NCBI GenBank assembly: GCA_003151475.1
Contig: PLXQ01000044.1
Coordinates: 1 to 39,484, forward strand
DNA: 39,484 bases
From: Acidimicrobiaceae bacterium
GTDB lineage: Bacteria > Actinomycetota > Acidimicrobiia > Acidimicrobiales > UBA8190
Reading direction: 5' to 3'
The notes below the pieces were generated by a model that did not search any database, had not been told where the DNA came from, and saw only the letters and a list, made by a program, of their open reading frames with translations. Below, piece after piece: positions 32,463 to 39,484 of this stretch (the stretch's first letter is position 1; each line of letters begins with the position of its first letter). Both the position numbers and the translations under genes were made by a program.

Positions 32463-32479
32463 GGAGAACGGCGTTCTCC
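32463..32479. promoter_or_regulatory. Perfect 17-bp palindromic operator between tetR and ALDH operons
   Basis: GGAGAACG-G-CGTTCTCC is a perfect palindrome centred on 32471. It lies 22-38 bases before the TetR ATG and about 35 bases before the ALDH GTG. The AGAAC/GTTCT half-sites recall KstR-type operators, but the spacing is one base longer, so the relation is only a suggestion. Confidence 0.7.
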
Positions 32480-32513
32480 GGAGGTGGGAACCCGGCCGAT
32501 CTGGGGGTGGGAC

Positions 32514-34007
32514 GTGGGACGCAACCCGACAGCACCGAGCGCCGCGGGCGGGGGCATCGGACTCGTCATCGACGGCGAGGTCGTGTCCGGCGAGGCCGGG
32601 AGCTACCCCGTCATCAACCCGGTCCGACCGGCCGAGGTCGTTCTCGACGGTCCCTCGGCGTCTCTGGCCCAGGTGGACAGGGCCGTGGCCGCGGCCCGCC
32701 GGGCGGCCCCGGCATGGGCGGCCAAGTCTCCGGCCGAGCGGGCCGAGCTGGTGGCCAAGGCCTCGGCCGCCGCCGGGGCCGTGGTGGGATCGTCTGACCT
32801 GGCCCGGCTGCTCACCCGGGAACACGGCAAGGTCCTTTGGGAGGCGCAGTTCGACGCCGGCACCATCGGCGGCATGGCCGGTGCCTTCGCCCCTCTGGTG
32901 GCCGAGGCCCTCGAGCCCCGGACTCTGAAGGGCGGCGGAGGGCGACGGACGTCGGTCGAGTACGTCCCCTACGGCGTCGTGGCCTGTGTCCTTCCTTTCA
33001 ACTGGCCCGTCTCGGTTCTCGGCAACAAGATCCTGCCGGCGCTGCTCACCGGGAACACGGTGGTGGTGAAAGCCCCGCCCACGTGCCCGGGAGCGGTTCT
33101 GGCCGTGACGGCGGCGCTGGCCGAGGCGCTTCCCCCCGGAGTGGTGAATGCCGTCAACGGCCCCGGTCCCGAGCTGGGCCAGGCGCTGGTGGGCCACCCG
33201 GATGTGGACATGGTCTCGTTCACCGGCGGCATACCCACCGGTCGGGCCGTCATGGCCGGCGCCTCGGCCGCCCTCACCCCGGTGGTCCTGGAGCTCGGGG
33301 GCAACGACCCCGCCCTCATCGCCCCCGACGTCGAGATCGACGAGGCCCTGGCGGCCAAGATCATCGAAGCCGCCTTCATCACCTCGGGTCAGGTCTGCAT
33401 GGCCATCAAGCGGCTCTACGTCCCCCAGGAGAAGGTGTCACTCATGGTCGAAGCCCTGGTGGCACGCGTCGGTCAGGAGATCGTCGGTGACGGTCTGGCC
33501 GACGGGGTCACCATGGGCCCCGTCCACCGCCCCGCAGCGCGCGACCGCGTCGAAGCCATGCTGGGAGAAGCCGAGGCCGCCGGTGCGCGCGTTCACCGGC
33601 CCGCCCGTGTCCGCGACGAGGATGCCCGTGCCGGTGGCTATCTCGTCTCGCCCGCCATTGTGGAGGGGGCGACGGACGACGCCTCCATCGTCTGCGACGA
33701 GCAGTTCGCCCCCGCACTGCCCGTGCTCGGCTACCGCCGAATCGACGAGGCCCTCGAACGGGCCAATGACAGCGCCTTCGGCCTCTGCGCCTCGATCTGG
33801 ACGGCGGACGACGCGCTGGCCGACGAGATGGTGGGCCGCCTCCAGGCGGGAACGGTCTTCGTGAACGCCCACGGCACCTCGGCCATGGACCACCGGGCCC
33901 CCTTCGGCGGCTGGAAGCAGTCGGGCTACGGGGTGGAACTCGGCCCCGAGGGCATGCGGGCCTTCACCCATCCCCGTACCGTCCTGCGCTTCCCGGCCCC
34001 GTCGTGA
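32514..34007 (+). CDS. Aldehyde dehydrogenase (NAD(P)-dependent)
   Basis: GTG 32514 gives 497 residues; the upstream open frame crosses the operator and is not used. ALDH motifs are present: VLPFNWPVSVLGNKILPAL, VSFTGGIPTGRAV, Glu in LELGGNDPALI, the catalytic Cys295 in SGQVCMAIKRLY, and APFGGWKQSGYG near the end. It oxidises an aldehyde to an acid. It is the first gene of an operon with the amidohydrolase_3, ADH and amidohydrolase E genes; the next gene overlaps by GTGA. With the downstream ADH it could convert an alcohol to an acid for CoA activation. Confidence 0.9.
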   Translation: MGRNPTAPSAAGGGIGLVIDGEVVSGEAGSYPVINPVRPAEVVLDGPSASLAQVDRAVAAARRAAPAWAAKSPAERAELVAKASAAAGAVVGSSDLARLLTREHGKVLWEAQFDAGTIGGMAGAFAPLVAEALEPRTLKGGGGRRTSVEYVPYGVVACVLPFNWPVSVLGNKILPALLTGNTVVVKAPPTCPGAVLAVTAALAEALPPGVVNAVNGPGPELGQALVGHPDVDMVSFTGGIPTGRAVMAGASAALTPVVLELGGNDPALIAPDVEIDEALAAKIIEAAFITSGQVCMAIKRLYVPQEKVSLMVEALVARVGQEIVGDGLADGVTMGPVHRPAARDRVEAMLGEAEAAGARVHRPARVRDEDARAGGYLVSPAIVEGATDDASIVCDEQFAPALPVLGYRRIDEALERANDSAFGLCASIWTADDALADEMVGRLQAGTVFVNAHGTSAMDHRAPFGGWKQSGYGVELGPEGMRAFTHPRTVLRFPAPS

Positions 34008-35725
34008 GCACCCTCGATCTGCTCATCCGCGGGGGGACGGTGGTGGACGGCACGGGCGGCCCGGCCCGGCGCGCCGATGTGGGGGTAAGCAGCGGCCGCG
34101 TCGTTGCCGTGGGCGACATCGACGACACCGCCGCCACGGTGATCGACGCCGACGGTCTCCTGGTGGCCCCCGGATTCGTCGACCTCCACACCCATTACGA
34201 CGCCCAGCTGTCGTGGGACCCCGCCGCCAGTCCGTCGCCGCTGCACGGTGTCACCACCGTGATCGGGGGCAACTGCGGTTTCTCGCTGGCGCCGTCGGGC
34301 CCCGCCCACTCGGACTACCTGGCCCGGATGATGGCGCGCGTGGAAGGCATGCCGTTGTCGTCGCTCGAGAAGCTCGACTGGACGTGGACGTCGTTCGGCG
34401 ACTGGTTGGGCCGACTCGACGCCAAGATCGGCGTGAACGCCGGCTTCCTCGTCGGCCATTCGGCCGTCCGGCGCTCGGTGATGGGTGAGGCGGCGGTGGG
34501 GTCGGAGGCCACCGACGAACAGGTGGCGGCCATGGTGGCTTTGCTCCACCGGTCGCTCGAGGAAGGCGCTCTCGGGCTGTCGACCTCCCAGGCCCACACC
34601 CACAACGACGGCGACGGTTCGCCCGTCCCGTCGCGTTCGGCCACCCGGGCCGAGATCGAGACGCTCTGCGCGGCGGTGGGGGAGCACGACGGCACCACCC
34701 TCGAGATCATCGTCCCCGGATGCCTGAATGGATTCAGCGACGACGAGGTCGACCTCATGGCCACGCTGTCGCTGCTGGCCAACCGCCCCGTCAACTGGAA
34801 CGTCCTCGGCGTCTCGGCCATGAACCGCGCCGCTCTCGAACACCAGCTGGCCGCGTCGTCGACGGCGGCCGAGCGCGGGGCGAAGGTGGTGGCCCTGACG
34901 CTTCCCCACACCATGAAGATCCGTCTCTCGTTCTCCCACGGCGCCATCATCGACGGCCTCCCCGGTTGGCGCGAGCTCTTCGCCGTTCCCGCCGCCGAGC
35001 GGATCCGGCGCTTGTCCGATCCGGCCGAGCGCCGTCGTCTCGACGCCGGGGCGAAGTCGAAGGAGGCGGGCATCATCGGCGCGCTGGCCAATTGGCAAAT
35101 GCTACTGATCGACGAGACCTTCGCCCCGGCCAACGCCGCCTACGAAGGGCGTTCGGTGGGCGACGTGGCGGCGGAGCGCGGCCAGGATCCCTTCGACGCG
35201 CTCTGCGACATCGTGGTGGCCGACGAACTGCGCACGGGCCTGCGCCCGCCCATTTCCGAGTCCGAAGCGGACTGGGAGTTGAAGGCCGACGTCTGGCGCG
35301 ATCCCCGCACGGTGGTGGGAGGATCCGACGCCGGCGCCCATTTGGACGTCATGTGCGGAGCGATCTATTCGACGTCGCTGCTCGGAGAAGGTGTCCGCAA
35401 GCGCGGTCTGCTCTCCTGGGAAGAGGCCGTCTACCAGCTCACCGATGTCCCCGCCCGGCTCTACGGGCTGCGCGGGCGCGGTCGCCTGGCGCCCGACTAC
35501 GCCGCCGACGTCGTCATCTTCGATCCCGACCGCATCGGTCAGCTGCCCGAACGCACCCGGGCTGACCTGCCCGGCGGCGCCAGCCGCCTCTACGCCGAGG
35601 CCGAAGGCATCGAGCGCGTCCTCGTGAACGGCACCGAGATCGTCACCGGCGGTACCTTCACCGGGGCGCTTCCCGGATCTGTGCTCCGCTCAGGCAGCGC
35701 CACCGACACGGTGACCGTCCGGTAA
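34004..35725 (+). CDS. Amidohydrolase_3 / N-acyl-D-amino-acid deacylase-like protein
   Basis: The 573-residue protein has the two-domain D-aminoacylase/dihydroorotase-like layout. A beta-sandwich half (LLIRGGTVVDGTGGPARRAD) is followed by the first metal motif APGFVDLHTHYDAQ, VIGGNCGFSLAP with the Cys typical of D-aminoacylases, and the late Asp in GGSDAGAHLDVMCG. The sandwich closes with PDYAADVVIFDP. It probably hydrolyses an amide or cyclic bond. The substrate need not be a D-amino acid, since this family is broad. GTG 34004 overlaps the ALDH stop. Confidence 0.87.
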   Translation: MSTLDLLIRGGTVVDGTGGPARRADVGVSSGRVVAVGDIDDTAATVIDADGLLVAPGFVDLHTHYDAQLSWDPAASPSPLHGVTTVIGGNCGFSLAPSGPAHSDYLARMMARVEGMPLSSLEKLDWTWTSFGDWLGRLDAKIGVNAGFLVGHSAVRRSVMGEAAVGSEATDEQVAAMVALLHRSLEEGALGLSTSQAHTHNDGDGSPVPSRSATRAEIETLCAAVGEHDGTTLEIIVPGCLNGFSDDEVDLMATLSLLANRPVNWNVLGVSAMNRAALEHQLAASSTAAERGAKVVALTLPHTMKIRLSFSHGAIIDGLPGWRELFAVPAAERIRRLSDPAERRRLDAGAKSKEAGIIGALANWQMLLIDETFAPANAAYEGRSVGDVAAERGQDPFDALCDIVVADELRTGLRPPISESEADWELKADVWRDPRTVVGGSDAGAHLDVMCGAIYSTSLLGEGVRKRGLLSWEEAVYQLTDVPARLYGLRGRGRLAPDYAADVVIFDPDRIGQLPERTRADLPGGASRLYAEAEGIERVLVNGTEIVTGGTFTGALPGSVLRSGSATDTVTVR

Positions 35726-35737
35726 GGAAGGAAGACG

Positions 35738-36880
35738 ATGACAACAGGTGCCAGGACAACGAAGGACGGTGGCCAGGTGGTACGGGCCGCGGTGCTCCGC
35801 CAGGTGGGCTCGCCCTTCGAGGTCGAGGAGATCACCCTCGAGCCCGTGGGGCCGCGCTACGTCAGGGTGCAGATGGCCGCCAGCGGCGTCTGTCATTCGG
35901 ATCTGTCGGTGCAGAACGGGACCATCCCCTTCATGTTCCCCACCGTCCTCGGCCACGAAGGCTCGGGGGTGGTGGCCGAGATTGGATCGGCTGTCAGCCG
36001 GGTGGCCGTCGGTGATCACGTCGTGCTCACCTGGATGCCACCGTGCCGGCGCTGCTTCTGGTGCCTGGCCGGCCAACCCATGTTGTGCAACGTGGGTATG
36101 GGGGAGTCGATCGGCGGCCCCTATGCCTCGGTGGGTGGGGACAAGCTGATCCGCGGGCTCGGGACGGCCACCTTCGCCGAGCAGACCCTCGTTCCCGAGG
36201 CCCAGGTCGTCCCCGTCGACCGGGCCGCTCCCTTGGAACTGGCCGCGCTCGTCGGCTGCGCCCTGTCGACCGGGATCGGTGCCGTCTGGCACACCGCCGG
36301 GGTGGAGCCCGGCTCGACGGTGGCCGTCATCGGCTGCGGCGGCGTGGGACTGTCGGTGATCCAGGGCGCCCGCCTGGCCGGGGCGTCGACCATCGTCGCC
36401 GTCGACCACATGGGGGCCAAGCTCAAGGCGGCGCAGTCCATGGGGGCGACCGATGTCATCGACTCGTCGAGCACGGACGCCGTGGCCGGGATCCAGGCCC
36501 TCACGGGCGGGCTCGGTGTGGACTACGCCTTCGAGGTGGTGGGCCGGGCACCGACGATCCGCCTGGCCTTCGAAGCGGCCCGCCGGGGCGGCACGGCCGT
36601 CCTGGTGGGGGCCGGCTCGCCCTCGGAAGAGGTCACCTTCTCCGCCTTCGAGCTCTTCGTGGGTGCGAAGACCCTGGTGGGCTGCGTCTACGGCTCGACG
36701 GACCCCGACCGAGACTTTCCTTCCATGGTCGACCTGGTGACCAAGGGAACCATCGACGCCGAAGGCATGGTCAGCCGCCGGATCGGGCTCGACGACATCA
36801 ATGACGCCTTCCGGGCCATGGAGGCGGGCGAGGTCGTCCGCAGCGTCATCGTCTTCGACAACGCCGGCGGCGACTCCTGA
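35738..36880 (+). CDS. Zn-dependent alcohol dehydrogenase
   Basis: The 380-residue protein is an MDR alcohol dehydrogenase of the class III-like (FrmA/AdhC/AdhE2-type) group. The catalytic zinc ligands are in SGVCHSDLS, LGHEGSG and VGCALSTG. The structural zinc site CRRCFWCLAGQPMLC is complete. The Rossmann motif is VIGCGGVGLSVIQGA with VDHMGAKL. ATG 35738 has AAGGAAGGAAG before it. It oxidises a primary or allylic alcohol to the aldehyde for the ALDH of the same operon; this link is inferred. Its stop shares one base with the next start (TGATG). Confidence 0.9.
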   Translation: MTTGARTTKDGGQVVRAAVLRQVGSPFEVEEITLEPVGPRYVRVQMAASGVCHSDLSVQNGTIPFMFPTVLGHEGSGVVAEIGSAVSRVAVGDHVVLTWMPPCRRCFWCLAGQPMLCNVGMGESIGGPYASVGGDKLIRGLGTATFAEQTLVPEAQVVPVDRAAPLELAALVGCALSTGIGAVWHTAGVEPGSTVAVIGCGGVGLSVIQGARLAGASTIVAVDHMGAKLKAAQSMGATDVIDSSSTDAVAGIQALTGGLGVDYAFEVVGRAPTIRLAFEAARRGGTAVLVGAGSPSEEVTFSAFELFVGAKTLVGCVYGSTDPDRDFPSMVDLVTKGTIDAEGMVSRRIGLDDINDAFRAMEAGEVVRSVIVFDNAGGDS

Positions 36881-37980
36881 TGGCGGCCGGCGCGCAGAAG
36901 GCCGCGGTCGAGGTGGTCGACGCCGACGCCCACATGATCGAGCCACCGGCTCTGTTCGCCGAACTCATGGCGAAGTTCCCCGACCAGATCGGCATCCGGA
37001 CCGACACCCAGCTCGGCGTCCTCGTCGAAGGGCGTCCCTATCCGCAGTACGAAGGCCCCGGTGCCGGTTGCCCGCCGGAGAGCGGCATGACCGACGCCGC
37101 CGGCGTCGATCCCCGCTCCCCCGAAGGTGTCATCGGCAACGCCGACACCGACGGCATCGACGCCATGGTCCTCTTCCCGAGCTTCGGGCTCTGTGTGCCG
37201 ACCATCGAGGATCCGAAGCTCGGCGCCGCCGTGGCCCGGATCTACAACGCCTGGGCGGCCGATTTCTGCGCCCGCAGTGGGGGCCGGCTGTTCGCCGCCG
37301 CCGTCGTACCCGTCGAACACGGCGACGTGGCCATATCCGTCATGGCCGAGGCGAAGGAGCTGGGCCTCGTCTGCACGGTGGTCCCGCCGGCGTTGAAGAC
37401 CCGCAACCTCGACCACCCCGACATCGACCGTTTCTACGACGCCGCCGTCGAGATGGACATGGCCCTCGGGGTCCACGGGGCGCCGGGGATCCATCTGCCC
37501 AAGCTGGGGGTCGACCGCTTCACCAATTACATCCAGGTCCACTGCATCAGCTTCCCTTTCGACCAGATGACGGCCATGACGGCACTGGTGAGCGGCGGCG
37601 TCTTCGACCGGCACCCCGCTCTGCGGGTGGCATTCCTCGAGGCCGGTGTGGGCTGGCTGCCCTGGTTCATAGAACGCCTGGGCGAGCACTACGAATCGCG
37701 CGGCGACTGGATCCCCGACGGCTGGCGCAAGCCCCCGGCCGAGTACGTGGCCGCCGGCAACGTGGTCGTCACCTGCGAGCCCGATGAGCGCGGCGTACCC
37801 CATGTGGTCGAGATGCTCGGAGACGAGTGCATCATGTTCGCCAGCGACTACCCGCACTGGGACGGCGCCTGGCCGTCGGCCACCACCGAACTTCTCGAGC
37901 ACAACCGGGGCCGCCTGTCCGACGACGCGCTCGGCCTCGTGGCGGGGGGTAACGCCCGTCGTTTCTACCGTCTGCCGTAG
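36880..37980 (+). CDS. Amidohydrolase_2-family metal-dependent hydrolase (paralog E)
   Basis: The 366-residue protein begins VVDADAHMIEPPALF and has a mid-barrel His in LGVHGAPG. It keeps the late Asp in MFASDYPHWDGAWP, so the metal site looks complete. It is the last gene of the ALDH operon and directly follows the ADH (TGATG). Its TAG stop lies inside the stem of the terminator-like hairpin at 37974-37996. It is the fifth amidohydrolase_2 paralog in the window. Confidence 0.88.
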   Translation: MAAGAQKAAVEVVDADAHMIEPPALFAELMAKFPDQIGIRTDTQLGVLVEGRPYPQYEGPGAGCPPESGMTDAAGVDPRSPEGVIGNADTDGIDAMVLFPSFGLCVPTIEDPKLGAAVARIYNAWAADFCARSGGRLFAAAVVPVEHGDVAISVMAEAKELGLVCTVVPPALKTRNLDHPDIDRFYDAAVEMDMALGVHGAPGIHLPKLGVDRFTNYIQVHCISFPFDQMTAMTALVSGGVFDRHPALRVAFLEAGVGWLPWFIERLGEHYESRGDWIPDGWRKPPAEYVAAGNVVVTCEPDERGVPHVVEMLGDECIMFASDYPHWDGAWPSATTELLEHNRGRLSDDALGLVAGGNARRFYRLP

Positions 37981-37996
37981 GGGCTCCCCCTACGGC
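37974..37996. terminator. Perfect hairpin containing both convergent stop codons
   Basis: GCCGTAGGGG-CTC-CCCCTACGGC is a perfect ten-pair stem with a three-base loop. The TAG of amidohydrolase E (37978-37980) and the TAG of the DUF167 gene (37992-37990, minus) are mirror-image parts of the two arms. It has no T tract but is a strong candidate bidirectional terminator. Confidence 0.7.
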
Positions 37997-38241
37997 AACG
38001 CGTCGGGCGGTGGGAGAACGTCGTTGATCTCCACCTCCACCACCTTCGTGCGCGACGTCGAGCCCGACACCAGCTGCACGCACCTCCGTGGGATGCCGAG
38101 CCACCGCGCCACCTCGTCGACGACGGCAGCATTGGCGGCGCCGTCGACCGGCGGTTGGTGGATCCACAATTCGAGGCGACTGCCGTCCCACGTCCGGCGC
38201 TCCCGGGAGGCCCGGGGATGGACGCGGACAGCAATGCGGAT
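37990..38241 (-). CDS. DUF167 (UPF0235/YggU-like) protein without a standard start codon
   Basis: The minus strand encodes IRIAVRVHPRASRERRTWDG, LELWIHQPPVDGAANAAVVD and VQLVSGSTSRTKVVEVEIND, then stops at 37992-37990. This matches the whole small DUF167 fold, with the conserved PVDGxAN motif and the SGxxSRxK motif. No ATG, GTG or TTG exists between the in-frame stop TAG at 38277-38275 and the domain. The codon where family members start (M-R-I-x-V-R-V) is ATC at 38241. ATC, ATT (38235) or CTG (38265) might start translation; a mutated or misread ATG is the alternative. The function of the family is unknown. Confidence 0.7.
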   Translation of the reverse strand: MRIAVRVHPRASRERRTWDGSRLELWIHQPPVDGAANAAVVDEVARWLGIPRRCVQLVSGSTSRTKVVEVEINDVLPPPDALP

Positions 38242-38300
38242 CGGGCTCGGAGGGATCGCGCTCAGAGGAAAAGGCTACGACAAGGTGAGACGGGCCTCTC

Positions 38301-39125
38301 TCACTGCGCACCTACGTGTGCGTCTCGTCCGATGCGTCCGATGGCGACGAATGTGATCACGGCACCCATCGCCAGGAGGAGAAGCGCCAGCAGGAGAAGC
38401 CACCGCAGTCCTGCCCCGACCCCCGTGAAGGCGAGAGCGCCCGCCGCCGCCGAGCTGGCGCTTGGTGTGGCGGCGCCCGACGGCGAGGTCGACGCCCCCG
38501 AAGCGCCCGGCGTCGTGGCCTGCGGCAGCGCCGGCGTGGCGGACGAAGATCCTCCCGGTGCGGGCGGAGCGGTACCGGTGGGAGCCGGGGTGGGTCCCGG
38601 TGTCGTGGTGCTGGTGGTCAGACCGGCGGTCACCACGAAGAAGCCGCTCACGTTGTTGCCTGTGACCTGGCCGGGGGCCACGTCTCCGACGAATGTGTAA
38701 AGCGGGGAGCCGTTGTAGGTGACTTGGGTCGTCCCGTTCGACTGCGTGGCCGTGCCCACCGTTCCCGTCACCCCGGGACCGCCAATGGCGACGGTGCCGG
38801 CGGGAACGGTCAGCGCCGGCCATGCCGTGGCGCAGCTGCCGTGGCACGTACTCTGCCCGTTATGGTCGGTGTTCAAGGTGTAGAGCGCCATGGCGGAGCT
38901 GGAGGCCAATATGGCGCCGAACGTGGCGTTGGTCTCCACCTGCACCGTCGGCGTTCCGGCCCAGGCGGGGCTCCCGGCGCCCCCCACCAAGGCGGCAAGG
39001 GCTGCCGCCACCACGGCGCCCAGGGTCACCCGGACCGACGTCCGTCGGCTGCGGCCCCGTTGGACACAACGCTGGCGCCGCCCATGGGTGGGGACCGCCC
39101 TTGTGATCATCGTGGTCATGGTCAT
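38301..39125 (-). CDS. Secreted protein with PF03640-type repeats and LAFTG sorting signal
   Basis: The start is ATG 39125 or 39119, behind GGAGGG; the open frame further upstream is not used. The 274-residue protein has an Arg-rich n-region, a signal sequence (VTLGAVVAAALAALVGGAGSP, then AWA as a cleavage site), and two copies of a secreted repeat (lipoprotein_15 / PF03640 type) with ALYTLNTDHNGQSTCHGSCA and LYTFVGDVAPGQVTG. A Pro/Thr/Ser/Ala linker follows. It ends with LAFTG, a hydrophobic segment, and a basic tail (RIGRDAHVGAQ). This is a class E-like sortase (LAxTG) cell-wall anchor signal. It is probably a surface protein of unknown role. Confidence 0.83.
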   Translation of the reverse strand: MTMTTMITRAVPTHGRRQRCVQRGRSRRTSVRVTLGAVVAAALAALVGGAGSPAWAGTPTVQVETNATFGAILASSSAMALYTLNTDHNGQSTCHGSCATAWPALTVPAGTVAIGGPGVTGTVGTATQSNGTTQVTYNGSPLYTFVGDVAPGQVTGNNVSGFFVVTAGLTTSTTTPGPTPAPTGTAPPAPGGSSSATPALPQATTPGASGASTSPSGAATPSASSAAAGALAFTGVGAGLRWLLLLALLLLAMGAVITFVAIGRIGRDAHVGAQ

Positions 39126-39146
39126 CGCCCTCCGTCGTCGGCCGTT

Positions 39147-39162
39147 CGCAGTGAGTACTGCG
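39147..39162. promoter_or_regulatory. Inverted repeat in the divergent gap of two secreted-protein genes
   Basis: CGCAGT-GAGT-ACTGCG has six-base arms and lies between the start at 39125 and the start at 39233. It may be an operator for either gene; nothing else in the 107-base gap stands out. Confidence 0.35.
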
Positions 39163-39232
39163 CGATGGGCGCCGGCGTTCACGAGAAGATCCCGACGACC
39201 CTCCGCACAGCGCAGATTCAGGGCGGAATCAG

Positions 39233-39484
39233 ATGAAGTCCTCTCGGACACGAGGCCCGGCCCTGCTGGGCGCCCTTTTGCTGTCAATCGTGGGCACCGT
39301 CCTGGTCGGCACCGTCCCCGTGCTCGCGCCGGGCGTCGCCGCCGGAGGGTCGGTGGCGGGCCCTTTGTTCAATTTCGGTCAGGCCGGGAGCTTCGGTTCG
39401 CTCCAAGGCGCAGACCTGGCCGCGCCCGTTGTCGGCATGGCGTCCACCCCCGACGGCGCTGGCTACTGGTTGGTGGCCAGCGAC
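39233..39484 (+). CDS. Secreted repeat protein, 5' part only
   Basis: The gene runs off the window after 84 codons. It begins with a signal peptide (MKSSRTRGPALLGALLLSIV, likely cleaved after GVAA). It then enters the repeat FGSLQGADLAAPVVGMASTP with DGAGYWLVASD. This beta-propeller-like repeat (GYWLVASDGG type) occurs in large extracellular proteins of Acidimicrobiia and relatives. ATG 39233 has a weak GGCGGAA in front. The length and anchoring of the full protein cannot be seen. Confidence 0.8.
   Translation, partial: MKSSRTRGPALLGALLLSIVGTVLVGTVPVLAPGVAAGGSVAGPLFNFGQAGSFGSLQGADLAAPVVGMASTPDGAGYWLVASD

Noticed and set aside
32271..32513. N-terminal extension of the ALDH frame back to 32271
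   Set aside because: It crosses the divergent operator and overlaps the TetR gene in antisense; ALDH similarity begins only after GTG 32514.

Overview
The window looks like chromosomal DNA of a high-GC actinobacterium. The best single clue is the partial gene at the right edge, which begins a secreted protein with a PVVGMASTPDGAGYWLVASD unit, a repeat I associate with Acidimicrobiia and related actinobacteria. An F420-type luciferase-like oxidoreductase, a LAFTG (LAxTG-like) cell-wall sorting signal, many SDR, acyl-CoA dehydrogenase and acyl-CoA synthetase genes, and apparently leaderless promoters agree with this. The taxon is an inference. I see no rRNA, tRNA, CRISPR array, IS element or phage gene.

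Layout. 1-4.4 kb: a MarR regulator coupled to two amidohydrolase_2-family genes, converging on a third. 4.5-5.4 kb: an SDR dehydrogenase. 5.5-6.65 kb: an ArsR / SRPBCC / YCII stress triad. 6.7-10.95 kb: a TetR gene divergent from an operon of MFS exporter, aldo/keto reductase and 3-hydroxyisobutyrate-dehydrogenase-like protein. 11.1-18.7 kb: a seven-gene operon (SDR, NDP-forming acyl-CoA ligase, acyl-CoA dehydrogenase, Zn-alcohol dehydrogenase, VOC protein, F420-type oxidoreductase, SDR). It converges on an operon at 22.8-18.6 kb (acyl-CoA dehydrogenase, PaaK-like ligase, FadD-like protein). 22.9-24.2 kb: a DUF2127 membrane protein and a degraded phytanoyl-CoA dioxygenase pseudogene. 24.2-26 kb: TetR divergent from cupin / DUF1059 / VOC. 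26-28.5 kb: Ltp-type thiolase-like protein plus DUF35 partner, divergent from an SDR. 28.5-38 kb: a TetR / amidohydrolase / acyl-CoA synthetase / GNAT operon divergent from an ALDH / D-aminoacylase-like / Zn-ADH / amidohydrolase operon. 38-39.5 kb: a DUF167 gene and two secreted-protein genes, the last cut by the window end.

How it may work together. Much of the window looks like catabolism of a lipophilic, probably polycyclic or branched, carboxylic compound: CoA activation (four ligases of three types), dehydrogenation (two acyl-CoA dehydrogenases), oxidation (SDR, ADH, ALDH), and C-C cleavage or lipid-transfer chemistry (Ltp plus DUF35). Five divergent amidohydrolase_2 paralogs and one amidohydrolase_3 protein are spread through it. 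The most notable regulatory signal is a near-identical palindrome (CTGACGCCGGTGTCAG type) at three places: before the seven-gene operon, before the opposing acyl-CoA dehydrogenase operon, and between the divergent Ltp/DUF35 and SDR genes. This suggests that these transcription units form one regulon. The substrate is not known from sequence alone.
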